From Sphingobacteriaceae bacterium (GTDB lineage: Bacteria > Bacteroidota > Bacteroidia > B-17B0 > Aurantibacillaceae): a DNA stretch of 64,000 nucleotides. Positions 1-8,601 of the stretch are shown here, in pieces; position 1 is the stretch's first letter, and each line of letters begins with the position of its first letter. The stretch is taken from the NCBI GenBank assembly GCA_016709575.1, contig JADJMM010000002.1, forward strand, positions 558,001 through 622,000, given 5' to 3'. Position numbers and translations under genes: made by a program. The notes beneath the pieces were generated by a model that ran no database searches, was not told the DNA's origin, and worked only from the letters and a program-made list of their open reading frames with translations.

Positions 1-28
1 ATCCGATCTCGCTTTTAAGCTATTCAAA

Positions 29-1627
29 ATGAAATATAAATTTCAGGTCGTATTGATTTTTATTGCTTGGACGACGTTCGCCCAAAACAAAACAATTGAC
101 TCGCTCAATACACTATTAAAATCAACCAAAGAAGATACAACACAGTTACGTTTGTATTTCGCACTTGCGAACTTGTGTGATATAGAAGACAATTTAAAGT
201 ATGGGGAGCCTGCTGTTGCTTTAATTGATAAACTGATTTTGAAGACCTCTGATGAAAAGGAAAAAAGAAAACTCCTCAAAAGAAAAGCGGATGCGATTAG
301 TTTCATTATCTTCTATTATCAAAGAAACCCTGATGAAAATAAGTTTCTGGAAAATACTCAGAAAAAACTAAGTCTCTGTGAACAAATTAAAGATTCAGCA
401 TGTATTTTATATAGCTATATGAATATAGCCGCTCATTATCGAAATCAAGGCAATCTCCCTGAAGCATTAGAAAATTATAAAAAAGGACTTTCTGCTTGTA
501 TCAAATTAAATTACAAGGAGGGTATCGCTAGGTCCAATGCTGAATTAGCGGATATGTACTTAGATCAGGGCGACACAGTTCATGCAATAGAATTATATAA
601 AAAAGTAGTGTCCATCGCAGAGGGAATGAACAACAAAACTCTTTTAGCGCGTGCCATTATGCAGGCGGGAGGCGTGTACAATGCTATCCGAAATTTCACC
701 AAAGCTCTGGAGTATTACGAAAAAGCAAGGCTGATGTTTGAAGCAACGAATGATAAACTTGGCCTGATGGAGATTTATAAAAACACAGGGGACACTTATA
801 ACGCAAAAAAAGATTATGAAAAAGCATTACTCGATTATAAAAAAGCCGTGCAGCTTGCTGAAGAAATGAAAAAGCCTGTAGCTGTTGTAAATTTTATGGG
901 AAGGATGGCTAACGTATATGCAAACATGTCGGACTATAAGAATGCCGTAGAATGTATTGACCAAGCTATTCGGTATAACAAAGAACATTTAGAGTCTGGT
1001 GGTAATATGCAGACATGGCTTAAATCGAAGTTAGCGGTGATCTATTATAAGAAAAAAGAGTACAAAAAAGCGAAACAATACAGCGATATGACTTTAGCAA
1101 CAATGAAAGCAGCTAACGCTGCCGACATTGATATGGAACTCGAAAAATTGGCTGCGAAAATTGATTCAGCTTGTGGAAATTATAAGGAAGCCTACTTACA
1201 TTATCAACAGTATATTCTGCTCCGGGATAAATTAAACAGCGAAGAAGTCCGAAAAGCAGCAACAAAAGAAAAATACCAAAGCGAATACGATAAACAGAAA
1301 GCGATTGACAAAGCCGAACAGGATAAAAAAGATCTAGAGACGAGTCAGGAAAAACGGAGACAAAAAATTATTACATTTTCTGTAATAAGTGTGCTTGTAC
1401 TCGTAGCTGTTTTCGCCTTATTTATGTTGCGCTCATTGCGGATAACACGGAAACAAAAAGAGATCATTGAAATTAAAGAACAGGAAACACTTCGGCAGAA
1501 ACATTTGGTAGAAGAAAAAAATAAAGAGGTGATGGATAGTATTCGCTATGCTAGGCGTATTCAAGCTTCTCTTATGCCAACTGAGAAATATCTAGACAAA
1601 ATATTTAAGGTATTAACTAAGAAGTAA
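29..1627 (+). CDS. TPR sensor-like membrane protein ending in a SpoIIE-linker stub
   Basis: The 532-residue protein begins with a signal peptide (residues 1-18, ending TTFAQ). About nine TPR units follow (residues ~30-400), with typical pairs such as ALENYKKGL and ALEYYEKA. Then come a charged helix, one membrane helix (~445-467) and a coiled coil ending DSIRYARRIQASLMPTEKY. That last motif normally leads into a SpoIIE-type PP2C phosphatase domain, as in the full-length paralogue at 27844-30048, but here the protein stops about 20 residues later. It therefore has sensor, membrane and linker parts without an output domain. Either the phosphatase was lost, or this belongs to a class that naturally ends in the stub. 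A palindromic repeat lies just after the stop. The start is set by the signal peptide; only 28 bases of upstream sequence are in the window. Confidence 0.8.
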   Translation: MKYKFQVVLIFIAWTTFAQNKTIDSLNTLLKSTKEDTTQLRLYFALANLCDIEDNLKYGEPAVALIDKLILKTSDEKEKRKLLKRKADAISFIIFYYQRNPDENKFLENTQKKLSLCEQIKDSACILYSYMNIAAHYRNQGNLPEALENYKKGLSACIKLNYKEGIARSNAELADMYLDQGDTVHAIELYKKVVSIAEGMNNKTLLARAIMQAGGVYNAIRNFTKALEYYEKARLMFEATNDKLGLMEIYKNTGDTYNAKKDYEKALLDYKKAVQLAEEMKKPVAVVNFMGRMANVYANMSDYKNAVECIDQAIRYNKEHLESGGNMQTWLKSKLAVIYYKKKEYKKAKQYSDMTLATMKAANAADIDMELEKLAAKIDSACGNYKEAYLHYQQYILLRDKLNSEEVRKAATKEKYQSEYDKQKAIDKAEQDKKDLETSQEKRRQKIITFSVISVLVLVAVFALFMLRSLRITRKQKEIIEIKEQETLRQKHLVEEKNKEVMDSIRYARRIQASLMPTEKYLDKIFKVLTKK

Positions 1628-1641
1628 CGAGCTCCAGTTCG

Positions 1642-1697
1642 CGCGGATTTGTAATCCGAGCGCATAATATAAGAAAGTCTTGGATTACAAATCCGCG
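1642..1697. repeat. REP-like inverted repeat between convergent genes
   Basis: A perfect 16-bp inverted repeat is visible: CGCGGATTTGTAATCC at 1642-1657 and its reverse complement at 1682-1697, with a 24-base loop. It sits between the stop of the TPR gene and the stop of the convergent aminopeptidase gene. It could act as a bidirectional terminator. The GC-rich arms, unlike the AT-rich surroundings, suggest a dispersed REP-type element instead. Confidence 0.75.
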
Positions 1698-1707
1698 ACA
1701 ACATGTT

Positions 1708-4401
1708 TTACTTCACCGAATTATAAATATCAGTCAGTTTGTTTTTAGTTTCGGTAACGGTTTTCAATTCAGCATTCATTGCTGTTACATCTTTGTTTTC
1801 TTTTTTAGCAGCTTCTATGTTTGATTTTAATTTGCTTTCGCGGCCTTCGTAATTCTCAACTAAATTTGTTTTTAAAACGCGTAAGGCGCCATACTTAACG
1901 TATTTATTACCACCTTTTGTTAAACCCGCTAAATCATTTGCACCTGCAATAGCAGTCTCGGGTTTTGTACAACGTTTTAAAAATTTACCGTAAATACTCG
2001 CGAAACCTAATAATTCAAAGCCGTTAAATTGTGTTTTTGCTTTTGCGTAGAATGGAGCATTCTCATCTGAACCATGATTAGAATATAAATCTGCAATGGC
2101 ATAAATTAATTTTTTACCGGTTTCATTCTCTAACGTTTTAGCTTTCTGTGATGCTACAGTTGGATTTACTTTTGTCATCGCTTCCAAACTCTCACCGTTA
2201 ATAGCATACGATTGCTCGCTTAACCCTTTTTCATACAACGCATTTAAATCTTCGCCTTTAAAGTGTAATGATAAACCATGTATGACCTCTGCCCTAACTT
2301 TTGTGTTGGCATCGTTATTAGCAATATTTACCAATAAGGATTTTAAATCTTCTTCCGTTCCTTTTGCATTATCACCTAAATAAGAAACAGCGTCCAATCT
2401 GATTCCACTCCATTTATCCGATTGCGCCATTTTCTTTACCGCTTCGTAAATATCTTTGTCAGACAATTTTTTTGAGAAATAATTTAAAGCTTCATCTCTA
2501 TCACCCCATAAAGGAGCATTAGCAGCTTGGAATAAATATTCTTCTTTTGTTTTTTCATATTTAATTTTAGCTAATAACTGACGCTCACTATCAAAGTTCA
2601 CTAAGTTCGGTGCTGTTGCAAAATCAAATGTAAATGTTTGAGACGCTTCTTCTACCCAAACTAATTGACGATCGACTTTTCCACCCCAATAAATATCAAT
2701 GTTAATTGGTAATTTATATAAGGGTACTTCGGTAAAGTCTTGTTTCTGTTCAACTTTTACAAATAGTTTATGTGATGCTTCGTCATAATTTTTTGTCACA
2801 TTTAAAATAGGGTGACCTTTTGCTAAAAACCACTGATTAAAAAACCAGTTCATGTCTTTACCGGTTACATCTTCAAACGCTAAACGTAAATGATGAATCT
2901 CTCCCGGCTTAAAACTTCTTGATTCTAAATATAATTTTAACGAAGCGAAAAAAGCATCATCGCCAACGATTTTACGTAACATGTGTAAAACTTGTCCGCC
3001 TTTATTATAACTGAAAGCATCGAACATATCTTCACGGTTCTCATAATCAAAACGAACTAAATCCACTTCTTTACGTTCTGAAGAAGCAAAGTATCCGAAG
3101 CGAGAACTAGCATGATGATCGTCGGCGGCGTCTCTTCCGTATTTATACTCTTCCCATAAATATTCACCATAAGTTGCGAACGATTCGTTTAATGGTAAGT
3201 TACTCCAACTCTCAGCAGTTACTAAATCGCCAAACCATTGGTGAAATAATTCGTGAGCAATAACATCTTCTCCTTTTTTACCATCAATCATTTCGCGTGT
3301 GGTTTGGTAAACCATAAAATCACCATGCAAAGTAGCAGTTGTATTTTCCATTGCACCACTCACATAATCACGCGCAACAATTTGCGAATATTTTTGCCAA
3401 GGATAATCAACACCCATTTTCTTCGAATAGAAATCAATCATTTCTTTCGTGTTTCCGAAAATAGCTTTCGCGTGTGGTTCGTATTCCTTCTCTACATAAT
3501 AACTTATTTCTTTTCCCTTCCAAGGTTCATCCGTTACCTTTTTAAATTCTCCAACACCCATCATTACTAAATAAGGCGAGTGTGGTAAATCCATCTTCCA
3601 ATGATCAATACGTGTACCATCCGTGTTTTTTTTCGAATCCAATAGTAAACCATTTGATAAAGTTGTGTACTTATCATCAACCGTCATATAAATCTCAGAA
3701 GTCATTTTTTCATTTGGACTATCTACACAAGGGAACCATGCAGAACTACTTTGCGTTTCACCTTGCGTCCAAATTTGTGGCATTTTATTTGGATCTTCTC
3801 CTTTTGGATTTATGAAGTACAAACCTTTATCATCAGAAATCGCATCGCTTCCGCCCTTCTTTAATTCGTTTGGTTTAGCAGTGTATTCTATTTGAATGTA
3901 AAAACTCTCTGTTGGTTTTACTTCGCGACCTAAATTAATTTTAAGAGAATCGTTCTGATAAAAATAAACTGCGGTTCTTGGTGGAGCAAACGAACTTTCA
4001 GTCACTTCCGTTTTCTTTCCTTTCACTATTCGGGTAGAAGTTGCTACAGATTCTATAGATACAGAAACACCTTTAATATCAAAACCACGAGCATTTAAGT
4101 AAACAACATTTGTCGGGTAGAAATACGGCTTACCATAAATATGAGCCTTGCCATTTAAGCGGGAGTTCTGCCAATCAAAACTTACTTCAAGACTAGTATG
4201 TGAAATATCAGTGATCAGCGGATTGGATTCGCGGTAGATTTTTTTCTTTGGTGTTGGATTAGCCACCACACGGATAGTATCTAAATTAATTGCAGGATCT
4301 TCAATGGTTATAGCTTTAGCATTTGATGTTTGTGTTTTTTTACTGCTTGAACAAGCTAACATTACAACTGTTAAAACTCCGATTACAATTCTATTTTTCA
4401 T
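1708..4401 (-). CDS. M1 family zinc metallo-aminopeptidase, lipoprotein
   Basis: An 897-residue gluzincin aminopeptidase that removes N-terminal residues from peptides. The N-terminus has a lipoprotein signal (lipobox MLAC, Cys17), so it is probably anchored in the periplasm or outer membrane. The M1 domain carries the exopeptidase motif GAMEN and the zinc site HELFH at 383-387, followed after 18 residues by the third ligand Glu in NESF, which is the HEXXH-X18-E pattern of the family. The C-terminal ~300 residues are helical, with HEAT-like repeats. The length fits Bacteroidota M1 peptidases. It is a single-gene unit, convergent with the TPR gene and separated from it by a palindrome. No defect is seen. 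Confidence 0.93.
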   Translation of the reverse strand: MKNRIVIGVLTVVMLACSSSKKTQTSNAKAITIEDPAINLDTIRVVANPTPKKKIYRESNPLITDISHTSLEVSFDWQNSRLNGKAHIYGKPYFYPTNVVYLNARGFDIKGVSVSIESVATSTRIVKGKKTEVTESSFAPPRTAVYFYQNDSLKINLGREVKPTESFYIQIEYTAKPNELKKGGSDAISDDKGLYFINPKGEDPNKMPQIWTQGETQSSSAWFPCVDSPNEKMTSEIYMTVDDKYTTLSNGLLLDSKKNTDGTRIDHWKMDLPHSPYLVMMGVGEFKKVTDEPWKGKEISYYVEKEYEPHAKAIFGNTKEMIDFYSKKMGVDYPWQKYSQIVARDYVSGAMENTTATLHGDFMVYQTTREMIDGKKGEDVIAHELFHQWFGDLVTAESWSNLPLNESFATYGEYLWEEYKYGRDAADDHHASSRFGYFASSERKEVDLVRFDYENREDMFDAFSYNKGGQVLHMLRKIVGDDAFFASLKLYLESRSFKPGEIHHLRLAFEDVTGKDMNWFFNQWFLAKGHPILNVTKNYDEASHKLFVKVEQKQDFTEVPLYKLPINIDIYWGGKVDRQLVWVEEASQTFTFDFATAPNLVNFDSERQLLAKIKYEKTKEEYLFQAANAPLWGDRDEALNYFSKKLSDKDIYEAVKKMAQSDKWSGIRLDAVSYLGDNAKGTEEDLKSLLVNIANNDANTKVRAEVIHGLSLHFKGEDLNALYEKGLSEQSYAINGESLEAMTKVNPTVASQKAKTLENETGKKLIYAIADLYSNHGSDENAPFYAKAKTQFNGFELLGFASIYGKFLKRCTKPETAIAGANDLAGLTKGGNKYVKYGALRVLKTNLVENYEGRESKLKSNIEAAKKENKDVTAMNAELKTVTETKNKLTDIYNSVK

Positions 4402-4620
4402 TTGAGGATGTTTCTAATTTAACACAAGATACTACTTAGCCAATATCTAGAAAAATTTCTTCTAAAAATCCCCCAAAATATCCCGAATATTTTACTGTTG
4501 AGCTTCGAAGTACAAGTGTTGGAAATATTTATTCTTTAAAATAACCCATAATGGGTGAAAAAAAAGTGATTAGAACAACAGAACTTTACAACGGTTTATT
4601 TCATGTTAGTCCTAAAATCG

Positions 4621-4678
4621 AAGAAGCCCCTGTTATCTGAATCTATAGCTACACTTAAGAGTCGGAATAACGGGGGCT
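4621..4678 (-). terminator. Stem-loop downstream of the VOC gene
   Basis: Arms GAAGCCCCTGTTAT (4621-4634) and ATAACGGGGGCTTC (4665-4678) pair over 14 positions with one mismatch. The loop is 30 bases and the following minus-strand sequence is T-rich. It lies 17 bases beyond the minus-strand VOC stop, so it most likely ends that transcript. The loop is longer than in a typical terminator. The remaining 4402-4694 intergenic sequence shows nothing else recognisable. Confidence 0.5.
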
Positions 4679-4694
4679 TCGGATTTTATAAGGG

Positions 4695-5756
4695 TTAGTC
4701 TTTAACCCGGTTCATTTTTAGAGTCTTCAGCATCCAAGCAGGAACAGGTTTTTCGGGAGCGCGTTTGCGTAAATCTAAATACCAACCCCACTTTTTCATG
4801 ATGGGGATTTTTTTAGTTTCAACAAATTCTATTAATGTTCCGTCAGGATCTTCTATATAGGTAAAATGGCCAGCAGCCTCACCCATTTCAAAACCTGCAC
4901 CACCATCAACGGTAAATGGATGTCCTGCTTTTTCGCAAGCTTCTTTTAGGCCTTGCATATTGCGGATATCAAAACACAAATGGATAAAACCTAAATCACC
5001 CCAAAACCTATTTTCAAATATTTTGCGTGGTGTATAATTTTGTGCTTGCACTAATTCGATATAACTCGAACCAAACATTTCAGCGAAACTCGCTGTGCGT
5101 TTTTTTGAGTGTGTTAATAGAATTCGTCTACACTTAACATTTCCTCCTGGTAAAGATTTAAAATCTTCAAACTCTCCTTCTTTATCATAAACTACTTTAT
5201 CGTAACCTAAAACCTCCGAATAGAATTTTTTCGATTTTTCGATATTACTTACACCGATAATCATTCCAACAGGACCACCTGTAGTTTTTAATCCTTTACC
5301 AAACCAATCTTTTCCTTCAACAATTTCAAAAATATTACCGTATAAATCTTTAATGAAAAAATGTTTTTCGTTATCAGGAGTGGTTACAACACCAGAAAGC
5401 ATCTCAACACCTTTTCCCTTTAAAAAATCGTAGCTTGTTTGTACATTTTCGCTCTTAATTTTAGCAACGAAAAGACCTAAATCACCCAAATTTGCTTGAA
5501 AAGTAGCCGGCTGAGGGGTACGGCTGGTATATTGCCAAATTTCAAAACCACCTCCACCTTTAAGGTTTATGGCTAAAATTGCGTGACGTTTATGAGGTTT
5601 TCCCCCAGTATAAGGCAACATTAAATTAGCTTCGGCGGCTTCCTCAAAAATGGGGATATCCATGCCTAAATGCTGTCGGTACCACTTGAAACCATCGTGT
5701 ACATTGGGAACTCCGATTCCCACCTGTTGTATTCCTGCTATAAAATAATTATTCAT
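4695..5756 (-). CDS. VOC superfamily protein with two tandem domains, function unknown
   Basis: About 353 residues with two vicinal-oxygen-chelate (glyoxalase/dioxygenase fold) halves, roughly 1-150 and 165-330. The second half keeps typical signatures: FYSEVLGYD, then HLCFDI and a Glu in GTLIEFVET, which could form a metal site. The first half lacks the usual leading His (QVGIGV), so it may not bind metal. The two-domain architecture resembles 4-hydroxyphenylpyruvate dioxygenase, but the characteristic HPPD sequences are not evident and I do not assign that function. I chose the ATG at 5756 over an upstream TTG (5777). A TATATTTG box on the minus strand (5772-5765) lies just upstream, which would give a very short leader. 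The gene is divergent from kbl. Confidence 0.75.
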   Translation of the reverse strand: MNNYFIAGIQQVGIGVPNVHDGFKWYRQHLGMDIPIFEEAAEANLMLPYTGGKPHKRHAILAINLKGGGGFEIWQYTSRTPQPATFQANLGDLGLFVAKIKSENVQTSYDFLKGKGVEMLSGVVTTPDNEKHFFIKDLYGNIFEIVEGKDWFGKGLKTTGGPVGMIIGVSNIEKSKKFYSEVLGYDKVVYDKEGEFEDFKSLPGGNVKCRRILLTHSKKRTASFAEMFGSSYIELVQAQNYTPRKIFENRFWGDLGFIHLCFDIRNMQGLKEACEKAGHPFTVDGGAGFEMGEAAGHFTYIEDPDGTLIEFVETKKIPIMKKWGWYLDLRKRAPEKPVPAWMLKTLKMNRVKD

Positions 5757-5853
5757 ATTGCAGGCAAATATATTCAATTTTATCTCTCAATATGACCGAA
5801 TTTATACCCGTTCTTAACCGTATTTTTTAGTATTTTTAGGGAAATTTTAGGTC

Positions 5854-7056
5854 ATGTACGGAGCATTTAAAGATCATTTACAAAACCAGCTGAACGAAAT
5901 CGAATCGAACGGCTTATTTAAGCGTGAACGCATTATTACAACTCCTCAAGGTGCAGTTGTAAAAGTGAAAGATGGCAAAGAGGTTATTATTTTTTGTGCG
6001 AATAATTATTTAGGATTATCATCACATCCTAAAGTTATTGAAGGCGCTAAAAAAGCATTAGATACTCACGGTTACGGCATGAGCAGCGTACGTTTTATTT
6101 GTGGCACTCAGGATATTCATAAAACCTTAGAGAAAAAAATCGCAAACTTCCTCGGACAAGAAGACACGATTTTATACGCAGCTTGCTTTGATGCAAACGG
6201 CGGCGTGTTTGAACCTTTGTTTGGTGAAGAAGATGCAATTATTTCTGATGAATTAAATCATGCATCTATTATTGATGGTGTACGTTTATGTAAAGCGCAA
6301 CGTTACCGCTACAAAAACAGCGACATGGCTGATTTAGAAGAGCAATTAAAAAAAGCACAAGCTCAACGTTATAAAATTATTGTTACTGATGGTGTATTTA
6401 GCATGGATGGTTATGTTGCACCTTTAGACAAAATTTGTGACCTCGCTGATAAATACGGCGCATTAGTAATGGTGGATGAAAGTCATGCTACAGGTTTCAT
6501 TGGGAAAACAGGTCGTGGTACTGTTGAATTAAAAAATGTAATGAACCGTGTTGATATTATCACTGGCACTTTAGGCAAAGCTTTAGGCGGTGCAATGGGC
6601 GGATTCACTACAGGTAAAAAAGAAATTATTGAAATATTAAGACAGCGTTCTCGTCCTTATTTATTTTCAAATTCATTAGCGCCAAGTATTGTTGGCGCGA
6701 GTATTGCTGTTTTTGATTTATTAAGTAAGACAACAGAATTACGTGATAAATTAGAATGGAATATTAATTATTTCAAAAAAGGTATCAAAGAAGTTGGTTT
6801 AGAAATTCAAGATGGTGATTCGGCCATTGTACCGGTAATGTTATACGATGCAAAATTATCTCAAACCTTCGCCGATAAATTATTACAAGAAGGGATTTAT
6901 GTAATCGGATTCTTTTTCCCTGTTGTACCAAAAGGAAAAGCCCGTATCCGCGTACAGATATCGGCAGCACACGAAAAAGAACATTTAGACAAAGCTTTGG
7001 CTGCGTTTGCGAAAGTTGGAAAAGAATTAGGAGTAATTAAACAAAAAGTAAGCTAA
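5854..7056 (+). CDS. kbl: Glycine C-acetyltransferase (2-amino-3-ketobutyrate CoA ligase)
   Basis: A 400-residue PLP-dependent enzyme of the alpha-oxoamine synthase family that interconverts 2-amino-3-oxobutanoate plus CoA with glycine plus acetyl-CoA in threonine breakdown. The PLP lysine lies in [10 protein letters not shown] (about Lys242). [10 protein letters not shown] holds the cofactor-binding Asp/His, and SVRFICGTQ near residue 85 is typical of KBL rather than of BioF or serine palmitoyltransferase. Length matches the E. coli enzyme (about 398). It heads a run of closely spaced plus-strand genes whose other members act on sugars or lipids, so no threonine dehydrogenase partner is evident nearby. 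Start context: divergent intergenic region of about 97 bases. Confidence 0.93.
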   Translation: MYGAFKDHLQNQLNEIESNGLFKRERIITTPQGAVVKVKDGKEVIIFCANNYLGLSSHPKVIEGAKKALDTHGYGMSSVRFICGTQDIHKTLEKKIANFLGQEDTILYAACFDANGGVFEPLFGEEDAIISDELNHASIIDGVRLCKAQRYRYKNSDMADLEEQLKKAQAQRYKIIVTDGVFSMDGYVAPLDKICDLADKYGALVMVDESHATGFIGKTGRGTVELKNVMNRVDIITGTLGKALGGAMGGFTTGKKEIIEILRQRSRPYLFSNSLAPSIVGASIAVFDLLSKTTELRDKLEWNINYFKKGIKEVGLEIQDGDSAIVPVMLYDAKLSQTFADKLLQEGIYVIGFFFPVVPKGKARIRVQISAAHEKEHLDKALAAFAKVGKELGVIKQKVS

Positions 7057-7063
7057 AAACTAT

Positions 7064-7872
7064 ATGGCACAAAAAACAATTTTAATGACCGGTGTAGCCG
7101 GAATGATTGGTTCGCATTTACTAGATGATTTATTAGCGAAAAACTACAAAATAATTGGTATTGATAATTTGGCTTATGGCAAAACCATAAACATTGAACA
7201 CAATATGAGTAATCCGAATTTTAAATTTTACAAAGTTGACATTCTGGATTTCGAAACTTTAAAAATTCTGGCGAAGATGTAGATACTATTGTGCATTTAG
7301 CTGCTGTTAAAAAAATTGGCGAGAAAGATATTTCTTATCCTACACTAAGCGTTAATGCTGAAGGAACAGAAAATATTTTGAAAGTGGCAAAAATGTGGGG
7401 CTGTAAAGTTGTGTTTGCTTCTACAAGTGACGTTTATGGTATGTCGCCCGATTTACCATTGAACGATGGTCACGTTCCAATTTTCTTGCGTGCCATTTTA
7501 AATGATGAAGAAGTTATTGTACATGGCGATGGTTCTCAAACCCGTTCAATGGGATTTGTAACGGATTTAGTTGCCGGAACATCTTTGGCAATTGACAATG
7601 AGAATGCGGTTGGAGAAATTATTAATATTGGTAACGATGAAGAGTTAAGTGTAATTGACACAGCAAAACTCATTCATAAATTTGCGAATACCGGAAAAGA
7701 ATTAAAAATAAAATTTGTTCCAATGAGTGATGTGTTTGGTAAATACAAAGATATCATGCGCCGTATTCCTGATTTACAAAAAGCAAAACGTATTTTAGGT
7801 TATGCTCCAAAAGTAAAATTAGAAGAGGCTGTTAAATTAACGATTGCTGAAATGAAAAAAAGCAAAGCGTAA
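7064..7872 (+). pseudogene. NAD-dependent sugar epimerase/dehydratase (extended SDR), frameshifted and internally deleted
   Basis: Two reading frames together encode one short-chain sugar epimerase. The first (7064-7282) has the Rossmann motif GVAGMIG; the second (7291-7872) has HLAAV, STSDVYG and GDGSQTR. One missing A in the run at 7261-7265 separates them; adding it gives LKNSGEDVDTIVHLAAV. Independently, about 45-55 residues are missing at the junction near 7470 (PLNDG joined directly to HVPIF). Relatives have there the stretch with the catalytic YxxxK, and no YxxxK remains in the repaired 269-residue protein. The frameshift may be a sequencing error, but the in-frame internal deletion should abolish catalysis. 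By context the intact enzyme would have supplied a nucleotide sugar to the downstream glycosyltransferases. Confidence 0.8.
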
Positions 7873-8595
7873 ATGATTTACATTCTTGTTCCCATATTTA
7901 ACGAAGAAGGCAACGTTGCGAATTTACACCGCGAACTGAGTTCTGTATTACCTAACGAAGAAAAAATGTTTGTGTTTTCAGACGACGGCTCCTCAGATAA
8001 AACTATTGAGTTATTAAAATCGCATTTTGTAAATACGAACTTTACTGTATTAGGTGATGGCGTAAATCGCGGTCCGGGTTATGCCTTTAACACCGGCTTC
8101 GAATGGGTTTTAGCGAATTGTAAAAGCGTTGAAAAAGACATTGTGATTACCATGGAAGCGGATTGCACTTCCGACATTGGTATTTTACCCCATATGCTTG
8201 GTATTAACAAAATGGGTTACGATTTAGTATTGGCATCTGTTTACGCGCAAGGTGGCGGATTTGATTCTACTTCTTTCATTCGTAAATTTTTATCAGCTAT
8301 TGCGAATTTAATGTTCCGGTTTTTATTCGATATAAAAGTTTTAACCTTAAGTTCATTCTACAGAGTATACAGTGTTAGTTTGTTGCAGAAAATAAAACAA
8401 AACAATTCTGCCATTATTACTGAGTACGGTTTTATTTGTATGCTTGAAATTTTAGTTAAAGCCATTAAGCAAGACGCTAAAATGATTGAAGTGCCAATGA
8501 TGTTAAAATCAACAAAACGTGTGGGTAAATCAAAACTGAAAGTATTTAAAACCACAATGGCCTATTTCAGATTCCTACTTTTAAAGAAAAAATAA
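7873..8595 (+). CDS. Family 2 glycosyltransferase (dolichol-phosphate-mannose-synthase-like)
   Basis: A 240-residue GT-A fold enzyme. It opens with IYILVPIFNEEGNV, followed by FSDDGSSDKT (nucleotide-binding Asp pair) and ITMEADCTSD (DxD-like, here EAD), as in polyprenyl-phosphate sugar synthases. The middle has a hydrophobic stretch (~135-160) but no long C-terminal membrane domain. Its start directly abuts the epimerase stop (TAA then ATG), indicating one operon. The likely role is transfer of a sugar to a lipid carrier or cell-surface glycan, possibly feeding the polytopic enzyme next door. The donor and acceptor cannot be told from sequence. Confidence 0.85.
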   Translation: MIYILVPIFNEEGNVANLHRELSSVLPNEEKMFVFSDDGSSDKTIELLKSHFVNTNFTVLGDGVNRGPGYAFNTGFEWVLANCKSVEKDIVITMEADCTSDIGILPHMLGINKMGYDLVLASVYAQGGGFDSTSFIRKFLSAIANLMFRFLFDIKVLTLSSFYRVYSVSLLQKIKQNNSAIITEYGFICMLEILVKAIKQDAKMIEVPMMLKSTKRVGKSKLKVFKTTMAYFRFLLLKKK

Positions 8596-8601
8596 TTTTT
8601 A

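Noticed and set aside
4695..5777. Annotation as 4-hydroxyphenylpyruvate dioxygenase
   Set aside because: Two VOC domains fit, but the characteristic HPPD sequences and first metal His are not seen.
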